Numbered from the stretch's first letter, positions 6,869 through 16,185 are shown. The stretch: 64,000 nucleotides of DNA from Flavimarina sp. Hel_I_48 (GCF_000733945.1 NZ_JPOL01000001.1:1-64000), one strand, 5' to 3'. The notes: a model not told the origin generated them from the sequence alone. Numbers and translations are program-made.

Positions 6869-9616
6869 ATGAAACCAACTTTACTTTTCGTTCTATTATT
6901 TTCGGGATTGCGTCTGTGCCTTGGTCAGGGTGCGGCCAACAATTGGTATTTTGGAAGCGGGGCGGGAATTTCTTTTGAAACTTCCCCGCCCAGGGTTTTG
7001 ACCAATGGCGCGCTGAATACCTTAGAAGGCTGTTCCAGCATTTCCAATGATAACGGCCAACTCCTGTTCTATACTGACGGTAGTGTGATCTACCAGGCAG
7101 ATGGGACTATAATGAGCAATGGCACGGGACTGACTGGAAGTAGTTCCAGTACACAATCTGCCATCATCATCCCTAAACCTCTAAATAACGATATTTATTA
7201 CGTGTTTACGGTAGACGAGGTGGGACAAGAGGTTATGAATGGCCCACTGGTCACTGATGGCGTTAATTACTCCATAGTCGACTTTAGTAACAACCCGAAT
7301 GGAGAGGTTACTGAAAAAAATATACACCTAATTGATTTTTCTGCGGAAAAGCTTAGCGCAGTGGTGATGGGTTGCGACAGTAATACGGTATGGATGGTTA
7401 CGCTCTCCACAAGCCTTGCCAAAGTGCCAAATATCGATTCCTATTACAATTTTAATACGTTCTACGCCTATGCCATTACCGAAGATGGCGTTAGCACCAC
7501 ACCCGTAAAATCAACCACGGGAATGCAGGTAGGCGATCCCCGCGGAAATTTAAAGTTCTCGCCAAACGGTAAAAAACTTGCGTGTGCCAATGGAGTGTCC
7601 GGTCTCTATCTACTGGACTTCAATTCGCTTACCGGGAAGGTGAGTAACGAAGAGAGCATAGGTTTTTACGAGGCCGTACGCGATTCGTATGGTGTTGAAT
7701 TTTCGCCTAACAACCGTTTTCTCTATACGACCAGTTATAATGACCTTCCTACAAATGCCCTCGCCAGCGAATTTATTTCGGTTATAAGGCAATACGACCT
7801 TGAAAGTAACAGTATAAATGGAAGCACTTACGTTGTTGACAATCAAACACTTTATAGAAGCAGTTTACAACTGGGCCCTGACGGAAAAATTTACCGGAGT
7901 ATGAGCAGCACCTATTTTGAAGGTCTACCTTATCTTTCTGTAATTGAAAACCCAAATGAAAAAGGTGCCGCCTGTAATTACATGGACAAAGCCATCAATC
8001 TGGGAACTGGAAAAAGCAATCAGGGCCTACCCCCTTTTAACCAGTCATTGTTCAACCGTGTTGATATTATACAAAATAATATCAGCACTTCGGTTTTGAA
8101 CCTTTGCGAGGACGAGACCTATACCTTGAAGTACAATGAAATCTCCGGTGCGGACTATCAATGGTCAAGAAATGGAGTAGATCTTATAGGTGCGACCAGC
8201 AATGAACTTATTATAGCGTTGGGATCTAACGAACCCTTGCCCCATACAGATGAATATCAATTGAGCATCGACTTGAGGGACGGTACGTGTCCACGGGTAG
8301 GTCTTGCCAGTGTAAACTTTTACCGCACTCCTGTTTTGCCAGAGGAGCCCCTCATCCTTTCCCAATGTGAAGATGCGGCCACCGCTGATGGATTGAGTAT
8401 ATTCAACCTGACCCAGATAGAAAAACAAGTTATAGGCACTGACCCTTCCTTTACTGTTCACTATTATGACGATATTGCCGCAGCTCAAATCAATGATACC
8501 GTACAGGCCATTGATCCCATAGGATATGCAAATGCCAGACCCCGGCAAACACTTTATGCCTATTTTGACAATTTTGCATCGTGCTCCCTTGTGGCGCCCT
8601 TCCAACTTAATGTCAGCAGTACCCAGGCGAATACTGCGCTGCTCACAACTTGCGATAGCGACGATACCGGCTTTGCCGCATTTGATCTAACCGATGCGAA
8701 TGATCAACTACTGGCGGGACAGTCACCTGATATCAACATCACATATTACGCGAGTAGCACGGGCGCCCTGCTTGAAGATGCGACGGAAGAACTTCTTTTA
8801 GAATATAAAAACTCAACACCCTTTACGGACACTATTTTTGCCCGTCTGGAAAGCAATGAGCAATGCTTCGCAATAAGTACCGTGATTTTAAAAGTTTTCC
8901 CGCTCCCAGCCGTTTCTCCCCTTACCGATGAAGTTATTTGTGCAAATCTCTCTGAATTGGTGACCATAAGTCCGGAGTATGATCTTGATCCTGGTCAAAC
9001 CTACTCCTATTTATGGATGCCCACCGGCCAGAACACACCAGAGCTGGTGACTAACCTACAAGGCGAACATACCCTAACGGTAACCAATACGACGACCGGT
9101 TGCTCTCGTTCAAGGAGCGTTCGTATAGAACCGCGCACGGTTGCCACAATCGAAAATATAGCAGTCACAGACGCTACAGATAACAATGAAGCGATCATTA
9201 CCATAAGTGGAACGGGCGATTTTGAATTTGCCCTCAACGAGAATGGACCGTATCAAGCTAGTAATGTATTTACAAATCTGTTGCCCGGTTTTTATACGGT
9301 ATTTGTTAGGGCCACACAGGGCTGCGGAACGGCGCAACAGGAATTTAATGTCATCGGTTTTGATAAATTTTTTACCCCCAATGGTGACGGATATAACGAT
9401 CGCTGGCAAGTCAAAGGGATTAATGAAAGTGTTCAGCCGGGAACCAGTATTCGAATTTTTGATCGTTATGGTAAATTATTAAAAGAACTCAATCCGCTTT
9501 CTGAAGGTTGGGACGGTACTTTTAATGGTTACAGTCTGCCCAGTGATGATTATTGGTTTTATGTAAAACTTGAGGATGGACGGGAGTTTAAGTCGCATTT
9601 TACCTTGAAGAGATAA
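6869..9616 (+). CDS. Large secreted protein with type IX secretion type B (gliding-motility-associated) C-terminal domain
   Basis: A 915-residue exported protein. The N-terminus (FVLLFSGLRLCLGQGAANN) is a signal peptide. Residues about 22-400 are a beta-propeller-like region (NNWYFGSGAGISF, CSSISNDNGQLLFYTDG, GNLKFSPNGKKLACAN) common in flavobacterial surface proteins. Residues 400-830 hold Ig/PKD-like segments, including YQWSRNGVDL and SYLWMPTGQNTPEL. The final 80 residues begin with FFTPNGDGYNDRWQVKGI and include WDGTFNG and DDYWFYVKLEDGREF, the type B sorting domain recognised by the type IX system in the outer membrane. It starts 17 bases after the ABC permease, so co-transcription is possible. 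Probably a surface adhesin; no catalytic motif is seen. Confidence 0.88.
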   Translation: MKPTLLFVLLFSGLRLCLGQGAANNWYFGSGAGISFETSPPRVLTNGALNTLEGCSSISNDNGQLLFYTDGSVIYQADGTIMSNGTGLTGSSSSTQSAIIIPKPLNNDIYYVFTVDEVGQEVMNGPLVTDGVNYSIVDFSNNPNGEVTEKNIHLIDFSAEKLSAVVMGCDSNTVWMVTLSTSLAKVPNIDSYYNFNTFYAYAITEDGVSTTPVKSTTGMQVGDPRGNLKFSPNGKKLACANGVSGLYLLDFNSLTGKVSNEESIGFYEAVRDSYGVEFSPNNRFLYTTSYNDLPTNALASEFISVIRQYDLESNSINGSTYVVDNQTLYRSSLQLGPDGKIYRSMSSTYFEGLPYLSVIENPNEKGAACNYMDKAINLGTGKSNQGLPPFNQSLFNRVDIIQNNISTSVLNLCEDETYTLKYNEISGADYQWSRNGVDLIGATSNELIIALGSNEPLPHTDEYQLSIDLRDGTCPRVGLASVNFYRTPVLPEEPLILSQCEDAATADGLSIFNLTQIEKQVIGTDPSFTVHYYDDIAAAQINDTVQAIDPIGYANARPRQTLYAYFDNFASCSLVAPFQLNVSSTQANTALLTTCDSDDTGFAAFDLTDANDQLLAGQSPDINITYYASSTGALLEDATEELLLEYKNSTPFTDTIFARLESNEQCFAISTVILKVFPLPAVSPLTDEVICANLSELVTISPEYDLDPGQTYSYLWMPTGQNTPELVTNLQGEHTLTVTNTTTGCSRSRSVRIEPRTVATIENIAVTDATDNNEAIITISGTGDFEFALNENGPYQASNVFTNLLPGFYTVFVRATQGCGTAQQEFNVIGFDKFFTPNGDGYNDRWQVKGINESVQPGTSIRIFDRYGKLLKELNPLSEGWDGTFNGYSLPSDDYWFYVKLEDGREFKSHFTLKR

Positions 9617-9724
9617 TATTGATTTTGGATAGATTTTAGCCATTTTAAAGATCAAATAGGGTCCTTTTTATCGGTTTTTAAATGCTGGGTAAAAGCCGTA
9701 AATTCGTAAGAAAATTGTACTCCC

Positions 9725-11725
9725 TTGAAATTTACCTTACACTCTGAATTTAAACCTGCCGGCGATCAGCCTTCTGCCATAAAACAACTGGTTAATGGCC
9801 TGGACGCTAAAGAACGCTACCAGACCTTACTTGGTGTTACCGGTAGCGGTAAGACCTTTACCGTGGCAAATGTTATCGAAGAAACCCAAAAGCCCACGCT
9901 GGTCCTGGCACATAATAAAACCCTTGCTGCCCAACTTTATAGCGAGTTCAAAGCCTTTTTTCCCGAGAATGCGGTAGAATATTTTGTTTCCTACTATGAT
10001 TATTATCAACCGGAAGCCTTTATTCCCAGTTCTGGCACCTATATAGAAAAGGATCTTTCAATCAATGAAGAAATTGAAAAGCTGCGCCTGAGCACAACGT
10101 CTTCCCTACTCTCTGGTAGGCGGGATGTGATCGTGGTTGCTTCGGTTTCCTGTCTTTATGGTATCGGGAATCCGGTGGAATTCAAGAAGAATGTGGTTTC
10201 CATCGCAAAAGATCAGGATATTTCCAGGACGCAATTGCTTAAACGGCTTGTACAAAGCCTTTATAGCCGTACGGAAGGTGATTTTAACCGTGGTAATTTC
10301 CGTATAAAAGGGGATACGGTTGATGTTTTTCCGGGATACGCAGATCATGCATTCCGAATTCATTTCTTTGGTGATGAGATTGAAGATATTGAAGCTTTTG
10401 ACGTAAATACGAATGAAATACTGGAAAAATATGAACGCCTGAATATTTATCCGGCAAATATGTTTGTGACCAGTCCGGCGCGATTGCAGGGGGCGATTGA
10501 TCAGATAGGTTTCGATCTTAAAAAGCAAACCGATTATTTTCAGGAAATAGGAAAACCGCTGGAAGCAAAACGACTGGAGGAGCGCACCAACTTTGACCTT
10601 GAAATGATTCGCGAACTCGGGTACTGTTCGGGTATAGAAAACTATTCGCGTTATCTGGACGGTCGCGAGCCGGGTACGCGCCCGTTCTGTCTTCTGGATT
10701 ATTTCCCAGAGGATTACCTTATGGTCGTTGATGAAAGCCACGTTACCGTTTCACAGGTGAGCGCCATGTACGGTGGTGACCGTAGTAGGAAGGAAAACCT
10801 GGTCGAATACGGCTTCAGGCTGCCCGCCGCGATGGACAACCGCCCGCTGAAATTTGAGGAATTTGAGGCGATGCAAAACCAGGTAATTTATGTGAGCGCC
10901 ACCCCGGCAGATTACGAACTTCAAAAGTCTGAAGGTACCTATGTGGAACAGATCATTCGCCCTACCGGCCTACTCGATCCCCCGGTGGAAGTGCGCCCCA
11001 GCCTCAACCAAATTGATGATCTTATTGAAGAAATCCACAAGCGGAACGAAAAAGACGAGCGTACGCTGGTTACTACGCTGACGAAACGTATGGCCGAAGA
11101 ATTGACAAAATACATGACAAGGATAGATATAAGGACGCGTTATATACACTCGGATATTGACACGTTGGAACGTGTTGAAATCATGTCTGATCTACGGAAG
11201 GGAATCTTTGATGTGCTCGTGGGCGTAAACTTATTGCGGGAAGGTCTGGATCTACCGGAAGTCTCCCTTGTCGCAATCCTGGATGCGGATAAAGAAGGTT
11301 TTTTGCGCAGCAACAGGTCGCTTACCCAAACCATAGGCCGGGCGGCAAGAAATATAAACGGACTCGCAATCATGTATGCGGATAAGATTACCAATAGTAT
11401 GCAGGAAACTATTGATGATTCTAATTACCGAAGGACAAAACAGATTAATTACAATACGGAACACAACTTAAAACCGGTCGCTATCAAGAAATCGCTGCAA
11501 AGCGCGTTAGCGAAAAAGGAGAAATTCAAATTTGAAGCGGAAGAATTGACAAACCTGGCGGCAGAACCAGAAACGGACTACCTCAGCAAACCAAAACTGG
11601 AGAAACTCATCCGCGATACGCGTAAACAAATGGAAACCGCAGCTAAAGAACTCGACTTTATGGAAGCGGCCAAGTTGCGCGATCGCATTAAGAGAATGCA
11701 GGAGCAGGTGAAAGAAATGGCTTAA
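9725..11725 (+). CDS. uvrB: Excinuclease ABC subunit B
   Basis: A 666-residue nucleotide excision repair helicase-like protein that verifies damage after loading by UvrA and recruits UvrC. It has Walker A GVTGSGKT at 37-44, the beta-hairpin segment YYDYYQPEAFIP, DEAD-like motif VDESHVT, SATPADYE, LREGLDLPEVSLVAILDADK, motif VI QTIGRAARN and a C-terminal UVR motif (MEAAKLRDRIKRMQEQV) that contacts UvrC. Length is normal. The start codon is TTG at 9725, giving the conserved MKF..FKPAGDQP N-terminus; no upstream ATG fits. A candidate -7 box TAAATTCG lies about 20 bases upstream. A 12-bp inverted repeat follows the stop. Confidence 0.97.
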   Translation: MKFTLHSEFKPAGDQPSAIKQLVNGLDAKERYQTLLGVTGSGKTFTVANVIEETQKPTLVLAHNKTLAAQLYSEFKAFFPENAVEYFVSYYDYYQPEAFIPSSGTYIEKDLSINEEIEKLRLSTTSSLLSGRRDVIVVASVSCLYGIGNPVEFKKNVVSIAKDQDISRTQLLKRLVQSLYSRTEGDFNRGNFRIKGDTVDVFPGYADHAFRIHFFGDEIEDIEAFDVNTNEILEKYERLNIYPANMFVTSPARLQGAIDQIGFDLKKQTDYFQEIGKPLEAKRLEERTNFDLEMIRELGYCSGIENYSRYLDGREPGTRPFCLLDYFPEDYLMVVDESHVTVSQVSAMYGGDRSRKENLVEYGFRLPAAMDNRPLKFEEFEAMQNQVIYVSATPADYELQKSEGTYVEQIIRPTGLLDPPVEVRPSLNQIDDLIEEIHKRNEKDERTLVTTLTKRMAEELTKYMTRIDIRTRYIHSDIDTLERVEIMSDLRKGIFDVLVGVNLLREGLDLPEVSLVAILDADKEGFLRSNRSLTQTIGRAARNINGLAIMYADKITNSMQETIDDSNYRRTKQINYNTEHNLKPVAIKKSLQSALAKKEKFKFEAEELTNLAAEPETDYLSKPKLEKLIRDTRKQMETAAKELDFMEAAKLRDRIKRMQEQVKEMA

Positions 11726-11740
11726 ATAGGCTATAAAAGA

Positions 11741-11792
11741 CCAATTTCCATCTAAATTTCGCATAAAATGCAAGAAATAGGATGGAAATTGG
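11741..11792. repeat. Inverted repeat downstream of uvrB
   Basis: CCAATTTCCATC at 11741-11752 is perfectly complementary to GATGGAAATTGG at 11781-11792. The 28-base loop contains a small inner hairpin, GCAT-AAA-ATGC. No T-tract follows on either strand, so this may be a structured 3' end or a T-less terminator between uvrB and the convergent small gene. Confidence 0.5.
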
Positions 11793-11812
11793 ATTCGCTT
11801 TTAATCCAGTAT

Positions 11813-11998
11813 TTAGTTGCCCAACCAGACTCCGGAGAAGACAACCCCCAATACTAAAATTATCAGGAATATTACTATAATCACTAAACCTGCCTTGGTT
11901 ATCTTAGTATTTTGAAAGATAAAATTACCCGTTTTATCGTTTTTGTCTTTGACAATCTTGGTATCTTCAGGTTTCTGTTCGTTTATTTTATCTGGCAT
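11813..11998 (-). CDS. Small single-pass membrane protein, unknown function
   Basis: A 61-residue protein. The first 33 residues are hydrophilic and lysine-rich (DKINEQKPEDTKIVKDKND). They are followed by one strong transmembrane helix (AGLVIIVIFLIILVLGVVFSG) and a short tail. The amphipathic organisation and the convergent position after uvrB support a real gene. I do not recognise the family. The topology is most likely a cytoplasmic N-terminus with one helix in the inner membrane. Confidence 0.55.
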   Translation of the reverse strand: MPDKINEQKPEDTKIVKDKNDKTGNFIFQNTKITKAGLVIIVIFLIILVLGVVFSGVWLGN

Positions 11999-12255
11999 AA
12001 TTGATTTTTTAAGTATACCAAATTACCCCTTTCCCAGTGAGTAAAAGAATTTTTAATACTTTATTAAGTAATCGTTGCGCTTAAATAAAACGACGAACTC
12101 CTACCGGAAAAGCTGCTTAAAAGTATCATTGGGAAAGTGAATATGAATATCAAATTGTGACCATAACGAAACAAATTTAAAAAGCCTTTTCCATCAAAAA
12201 AATGACGAAAAAAGCTTAAAAATTGATGTTTTCAGGTAAAAAATCGAGTGATTAA

Positions 12256-12588
12256 CTAGATTTTAAAGGTTACCTGTAAAAAGTAGCGCTGTCCCTTTTT
12301 AGCTTTGGCTTTCAGTTTTTTGTAGTTTAAACTGCTTTTGATGAACTGCTCCACTTCCGGATTGTCTGTGTCTACGTCAGTAATAACCATTTCGTAATCT
12401 GAGTTGACCACAAAAGTTACCTGAATCGTACTTACTTCTTTTACCGCAATTGCATTTTTGCCCAGGAGTTCTGATATTTCAGCCGAAATGCTCAGCGGTT
12501 TTACACCGCTGGGTGGATTACCATTTGCAAATGAAAAACTGCTTACTGCGAGCGCTGCGGTGAGCCCTAATTTGGTGATTGTGTTCAT
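12256..12588 (-). CDS. Small secreted protein, unknown function
   Basis: A 110-residue protein with a clear Sec signal peptide (ITKLGLTAALAVSSFSFANG) followed by an approximately 85-residue domain of alternating strands (STIQVTFVVNSDYEMVITDV) ending in RYFLQVTFKI. The domain resembles the small periplasmic proteins with a TonB-C-terminus-like pattern (VxVxFxVNxDxxIxxxxV...VxxALNYxKxK) found in flavobacteria, but I cannot name a family. The frame extends upstream to 12738 through the sucC terminator; the ATG at 12588 is chosen because the signal peptide starts there. It lies downstream of sucC on the same strand but is separated by that terminator. Confidence 0.72.
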   Translation of the reverse strand: MNTITKLGLTAALAVSSFSFANGNPPSGVKPLSISAEISELLGKNAIAVKEVSTIQVTFVVNSDYEMVITDVDTDNPEVEQFIKSSLNYKKLKAKAKKGQRYFLQVTFKI

Positions 12589-12687
12589 AGTGTTTGATTT
12601 TTGATTGATGTACTTAATAGACGAACCAACCGGAAGAACTGTTACAGTATTTTTCCAAATTAACAAAAACACAACATTTGGCACCAT

Positions 12688-12725
12688 AAAAAAAGCCTTC
12701 GGCATATATACCGAAGGCTTTTTTT
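12688..12725 (-). terminator. Intrinsic terminator of sucC
   Basis: A perfect inverted repeat, AAAGCCTTCGG and CCGAAGGCTTT with an 8-base loop, is flanked by runs of A on the left and T on the right. On the minus strand the stem is therefore followed by a T-tract. It lies 33 bases after the sucC stop codon. The symmetry would also let it work on the plus strand. Confidence 0.88.
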
Positions 12726-12757
12726 GTTTATTCCGCAATGCGGAAATTCTTTATTGC

Positions 12758-13948
12758 TTAAGCAAGGACTGCATGTACTTTATCTGCAGCTTCCTGAAAC
12801 TCTATCGCGCTCTGGACGTCAAGACCACTGGTGTCTATCAATTCTTTTGCGATGTCTGCATTTGTTCCCTGAAGGCGTACGATAATAGGCACTTCAATAT
12901 TGCCCATATTTTTATAAGCATCAACAATACCCTGAGCTACGCGGTCGCAACGCACGATACCACCAAAGATATTTACAAGGATCGCCTTAACGCTGGGATC
13001 TTTTAAAATCAATTTAAAAGCGGTTTCCACACGTTCAGCATCTGCGGTACCACCCACATCTAGAAAGTTGGCAGGTTCTCCACCAGCTTGTTTGATAAGG
13101 TCCATAGTGGCCATCGCTAGTCCGGCGCCATTTACCATACAACCTACATTTCCATCAAGGTCTACATAATTGAGTCCGGCAGCTTTAGCTTCTACCTCTA
13201 CTGGGTTTTCCTCACGCTTATCGCGCATCGCCTCGTAATCTTTGTGACGGAAAAGCGCATTATCATCTATGGAAACCTTTGCATCTACTGCAAGTATTTT
13301 ATCATCACTTGTTTTAAGGACCGGGTTGATCTCAAAAAGGGAAGAATCAGAATTTTCATAAGCTTTGTACAAAGCCGTTACGAATTTTGTCATTTCCTTG
13401 AAAGCAGTACCGCTCAAACCAAGGTTAAATGCAACGCGGCGCGCCTGAAAAGGCATAAGGCCTACGGCAGGATCAACTTCTTCGTGATATATAAGGTCAG
13501 GTGTTTCTTCAGCAACCTTTTCAATCTCCACACCACCTTCAGTGGAATACATGATCATGTTTTTCCCGGTCGCACGGTTGAGCAAAACAGACATATAATA
13601 TTCTTCCGGCTCATTATCACCAGGATAATAAACATCCTCTGCGATAAGTACCTGATGTACTTTTTTACCTTCTTTTGAAGTCTGGGGCGTTACAAGGTTC
13701 ATCCCGATGATGTCACCGGCAATTTGTTCAACCTCTTTTAAATCTTTGGCAAGTTTTACGCCGCCGCCTTTACCGCGGCCACCAGCATGTACCTGCGCTT
13801 TGATCACGTGCCAACCCGTACCGGTTTCTTCGGTAAGTTTTTTTGCCGCTGCTACGGCTTCCTCCGGGGTTGTGGCAACATGGCCGCGCTGAATGCGCAC
13901 TCCAAAACTGCTTAATATCTCTTTTCCTTGATATTCGTGTATATTCAT
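12758..13948 (-). CDS. sucC: Succinyl-CoA synthetase (ADP-forming) subunit beta
   Basis: A 396-residue cytoplasmic TCA-cycle enzyme subunit; with SucD it interconverts succinyl-CoA and succinate with substrate-level phosphorylation. It begins with the family N-terminus NIHEYQGKEILSSFGV. The ATP-grasp nucleotide-binding segment KAQVHAGGRGKGGGVKLAKD is present, as is the C-terminal CoA-ligase domain with NGAGLAMATMDLIKQAGG, NFLDVGGTA and VNIFGGIVRCDRVA. Length is standard. sucD is not adjacent, as is common in Flavobacteriaceae. It has its own promoter at 13983-14011 and a strong terminator. Confidence 0.97.
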   Translation of the reverse strand: MNIHEYQGKEILSSFGVRIQRGHVATTPEEAVAAAKKLTEETGTGWHVIKAQVHAGGRGKGGGVKLAKDLKEVEQIAGDIIGMNLVTPQTSKEGKKVHQVLIAEDVYYPGDNEPEEYYMSVLLNRATGKNMIMYSTEGGVEIEKVAEETPDLIYHEEVDPAVGLMPFQARRVAFNLGLSGTAFKEMTKFVTALYKAYENSDSSLFEINPVLKTSDDKILAVDAKVSIDDNALFRHKDYEAMRDKREENPVEVEAKAAGLNYVDLDGNVGCMVNGAGLAMATMDLIKQAGGEPANFLDVGGTADAERVETAFKLILKDPSVKAILVNIFGGIVRCDRVAQGIVDAYKNMGNIEVPIIVRLQGTNADIAKELIDTSGLDVQSAIEFQEAADKVHAVLA

Positions 13949-13982
13949 CTTAAGGCGTTTCTACTGGTTAAAAATTATGTTG

Positions 13983-14011
13983 TAAAAATAGCGATTTCGG
14001 TCGAAATGCAA
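13983..14011 (-). promoter_or_regulatory. Promoter of sucC
   Basis: Read on the minus strand, TTG (complement of 14009-14011) is followed after 18 bases by TATTTTTA (complement of 13983-13990), one base from the TAnnTTTG -7 consensus. The ATG is about 35 bases downstream. Confidence 0.6.
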
Positions 14012-14055
14012 CAGATTTTAGGCATATATCCCGATTTTAGGCCTTATTAAACCTA

Positions 14056-14709
14056 TTATTCATCCTGAATCTTATAATCGGCAAAATCAAGTGGATCAAA
14101 ATTCTTAAAATGTCCGTTTAATTGAATCAATTCTTTGGTCTTATTGATCTGCTGAATGACGGGAACCGTAACCGATAAATGATCTATCAAAAAGGCGAAA
14201 CGATCAGACTCTTCGGTCATATTCAACATTTTAAGTTCCTGCTCAAGCGAAAGCCCAATTTTATGCGCAAAAGAGTAGCTGGTCACCAGGCCCGGATCAA
14301 ATTCTGGCAGGACAACATCAAGGGCGTCGTAAAGATTTTTGACCAAAGTATAGAACCGCAGTCTTTGCGAAGCGGTCCCATCATCATTATTTGATAAAAA
14401 ACGAACTTTCCCACCGGCATAGAGTTTCTCACCCAGTGTGGGCGTAAAAGACTTTACGGTAAAACTGCGCAAACCTTCACAGATCACGTCACTTGCCCCG
14501 GAAGGGTAGCGTTTTACCACTTCTACTAATTTCACTTCGGTGCCATAGCGCATTTCCTTATTGATAAATGCGGGGATACCAAAGGTCATCTCCTCCTCTA
14601 TACAATCCTGTATCAATTGTTGATAGCGCGCTTCAAAAATGTGGAGCGCGAGCTTTTCCGTCGGGAAAACCACCATTTCTAAAGGAAATAAAGCAAGCGT
14701 AGTATTCAT
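14056..14709 (-). CDS. LON substrate-binding-domain protein (Lon N-terminal domain, stand-alone)
   Basis: A 217-residue cytoplasmic protein consisting of the Lon/CRBN-type N-terminal domain only: LALFPLEMVVFPTEKLALHIFEARY, then GIPAFIN, then VKRYPSGASDVICEGLRSF. The helical second half (LEQELKMLNMTEESDRFAFLIDHL) is the usual continuation. There is no AAA+ or protease part, so it is not Lon protease itself; such stand-alone proteins have no settled function but are thought to bind unfolded proteins. It is divergent from lysA, with about 150 bases between the two starts. Confidence 0.88.
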   Translation of the reverse strand: MNTTLALFPLEMVVFPTEKLALHIFEARYQQLIQDCIEEEMTFGIPAFINKEMRYGTEVKLVEVVKRYPSGASDVICEGLRSFTVKSFTPTLGEKLYAGGKVRFLSNNDDGTASQRLRFYTLVKNLYDALDVVLPEFDPGLVTSYSFAHKIGLSLEQELKMLNMTEESDRFAFLIDHLSVTVPVIQQINKTKELIQLNGHFKNFDPLDFADYKIQDE

Positions 14710-14815
14710 AGGGAATATTTTTGTCGCTAAGCAAGTTACTTCATGAAACAGGCTTCACCAAACCCATAAAGCAAAGTTTTTGTTCATTAAAACCTAAAAA
14801 TGTTTTTTTCTATAG

Positions 14816-14823
14816 TAGCTTTG
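14816..14823 (+). promoter_or_regulatory. -7 box of the lysA promoter
   Basis: TAGCTTTG matches TAnnTTTG exactly and lies 33 bases before the lysA ATG. No TTG is present at the expected upstream distance, so the -33 element is weak or absent. Confidence 0.6.
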
Positions 14824-14856
14824 CGCACTTGTTAAAGCGCTGTAATAAAGAACACC

Positions 14857-16101
14857 ATGACCCATAAAGACCTGCTTGCCGTTGCAAAAGAATATGATAG
14901 CCCCGTTTACGTTTATGACGCAGCGGTTATACAATCCCAGTACAAGCGTTTAAAAAACGCATTCAATAAGGTAGAAAACCTGCGTATAAATTATGCGGTC
15001 AAAGCCCTGTCCAATATTGCAATATTGCAATTACTACAAGAACAGGGTGCAGGCCTGGATACGGTTTCTGCTCAGGAAGTGCGTCTGGGACTTGCCGCAG
15101 GTGTACCCGCAGAACATATTATTTTTACGCCAAATGGTGTTTCCCTTTCTGAAATTGAACAGGTTGCAAAGCTCGGCGTGCAGATCAATATTGACAATCT
15201 TTCCATCCTGGAGCAATTTGGGACGCGTCATCCCAAAACCCCCGTTTGCGTACGTATCAATCCACATGTAATGGCTGGCGGAAATGCCAATATTTCCGTG
15301 GGGCACATAGATAGTAAATTTGGTATATCCATACATCAGATTCCGTTATTGTTGCGTATTGTAGAAAATACGGGAATGCACATCAACGGTATTCACATGC
15401 ACACGGGAAGCGACATACTTGATATTGACGTTTTTCTGCACGCAGCAGAAATACTTTTCGATACCGCTTCCCACTTTGAAAATCTTGAATTTTTAGACTT
15501 TGGAAGTGGTTTTAAAGTCCCTTACAACGAAGGGGATATTGAAACCAATATTGAAGAACTGGGCGATAAACTGGCAACTCGTTTTAATGCCTTTGAAAAA
15601 GACTACGGCAAACCCCTGACACTTGCTTTTGAACCGGGGAAATTTCTTGTGAGTGCTGCAGGAAGGTTTTTAGTAAGCGTCAATGTGGTAAAACAGACCA
15701 CCTCAACTGTTTTTGCTCAGGTGGACAGTGGTTTTAACCATTTAATACGGCCTATGCTTTATGGTTCGCAGCATCACATTCATAACATTTCAAACCCAGA
15801 AGGAAGGGAACGCTTCTATTCTGTGGTAGGCTACATTTGCGAGACGGATACATTTGCCTCAAACCGACGTATTGCCGAAATAACCGAAGGTGATATTCTC
15901 GCTTTTGAAAATGCGGGCGCTTATTGTTTCTCAATGGCAAGTAACTACAACTCCCGCTATAGACCGGCCGAAGTGCTTTTTATAGATGGCAAAGCTCAAC
16001 TCATACGCGAACGCGAAACCTTTGAAGATTTATTAAAGCATCAAATCCCGCTTCAAGGAAAGAAAATGGAAAAGAAAACAGCGTCAACTGAAAATGCCTA
16101 A
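14857..16101 (+). CDS. lysA: Diaminopimelate decarboxylase
   Basis: A 414-residue PLP enzyme of fold type III that converts meso-diaminopimelate to lysine and CO2, the last step of lysine synthesis. The PLP lysine is K49 in INYAVKALSN. Other family signatures are SKFGI, GIHMHTGSDI, LDFGSGFKVPY, AFEPGKFLVSAAG, the active-site cysteine in GYICETDTFA and NAGAYCFSMASNYNSR. Length is normal. It is monocistronic: it has its own -7 box upstream and a strong terminator directly after the stop. Confidence 0.96.
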   Translation: MTHKDLLAVAKEYDSPVYVYDAAVIQSQYKRLKNAFNKVENLRINYAVKALSNIAILQLLQEQGAGLDTVSAQEVRLGLAAGVPAEHIIFTPNGVSLSEIEQVAKLGVQINIDNLSILEQFGTRHPKTPVCVRINPHVMAGGNANISVGHIDSKFGISIHQIPLLLRIVENTGMHINGIHMHTGSDILDIDVFLHAAEILFDTASHFENLEFLDFGSGFKVPYNEGDIETNIEELGDKLATRFNAFEKDYGKPLTLAFEPGKFLVSAAGRFLVSVNVVKQTTSTVFAQVDSGFNHLIRPMLYGSQHHIHNISNPEGRERFYSVVGYICETDTFASNRRIAEITEGDILAFENAGAYCFSMASNYNSRYRPAEVLFIDGKAQLIRERETFEDLLKHQIPLQGKKMEKKTASTENA

Positions 16102-16130
16102 AACCCTGTTTTATTGATTAAAAAATAATA

Positions 16131-16170
16131 AAAACACCCCGATTTTATCTAAAATCGGGGCGTTTTGTTT
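16131..16170. terminator. Bidirectional terminator between lysA and the convergent surface-protein gene
   Basis: CCCCGATTTT at 16137-16146 and AAAATCGGGG at 16151-16160 form a perfect 10-bp stem with a 4-base loop. A-rich sequence lies to the left and CGTTTTGTTTT to the right, so it can work in both directions. Confidence 0.85.
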
Positions 16171-16185
16171 TAAAAATACTTTTTT

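Noticed and set aside
10106..10741. 211-codon antisense frame inside uvrB
   Set aside because: Shadow of a highly conserved coding region; the antisense product has no recognisable domain.
12589..12738. N-terminal extension of the small secreted protein (50 residues upstream of the signal peptide)
   Set aside because: It would run through the sucC terminator hairpin, and a signal peptide starts at the ATG at 12588.
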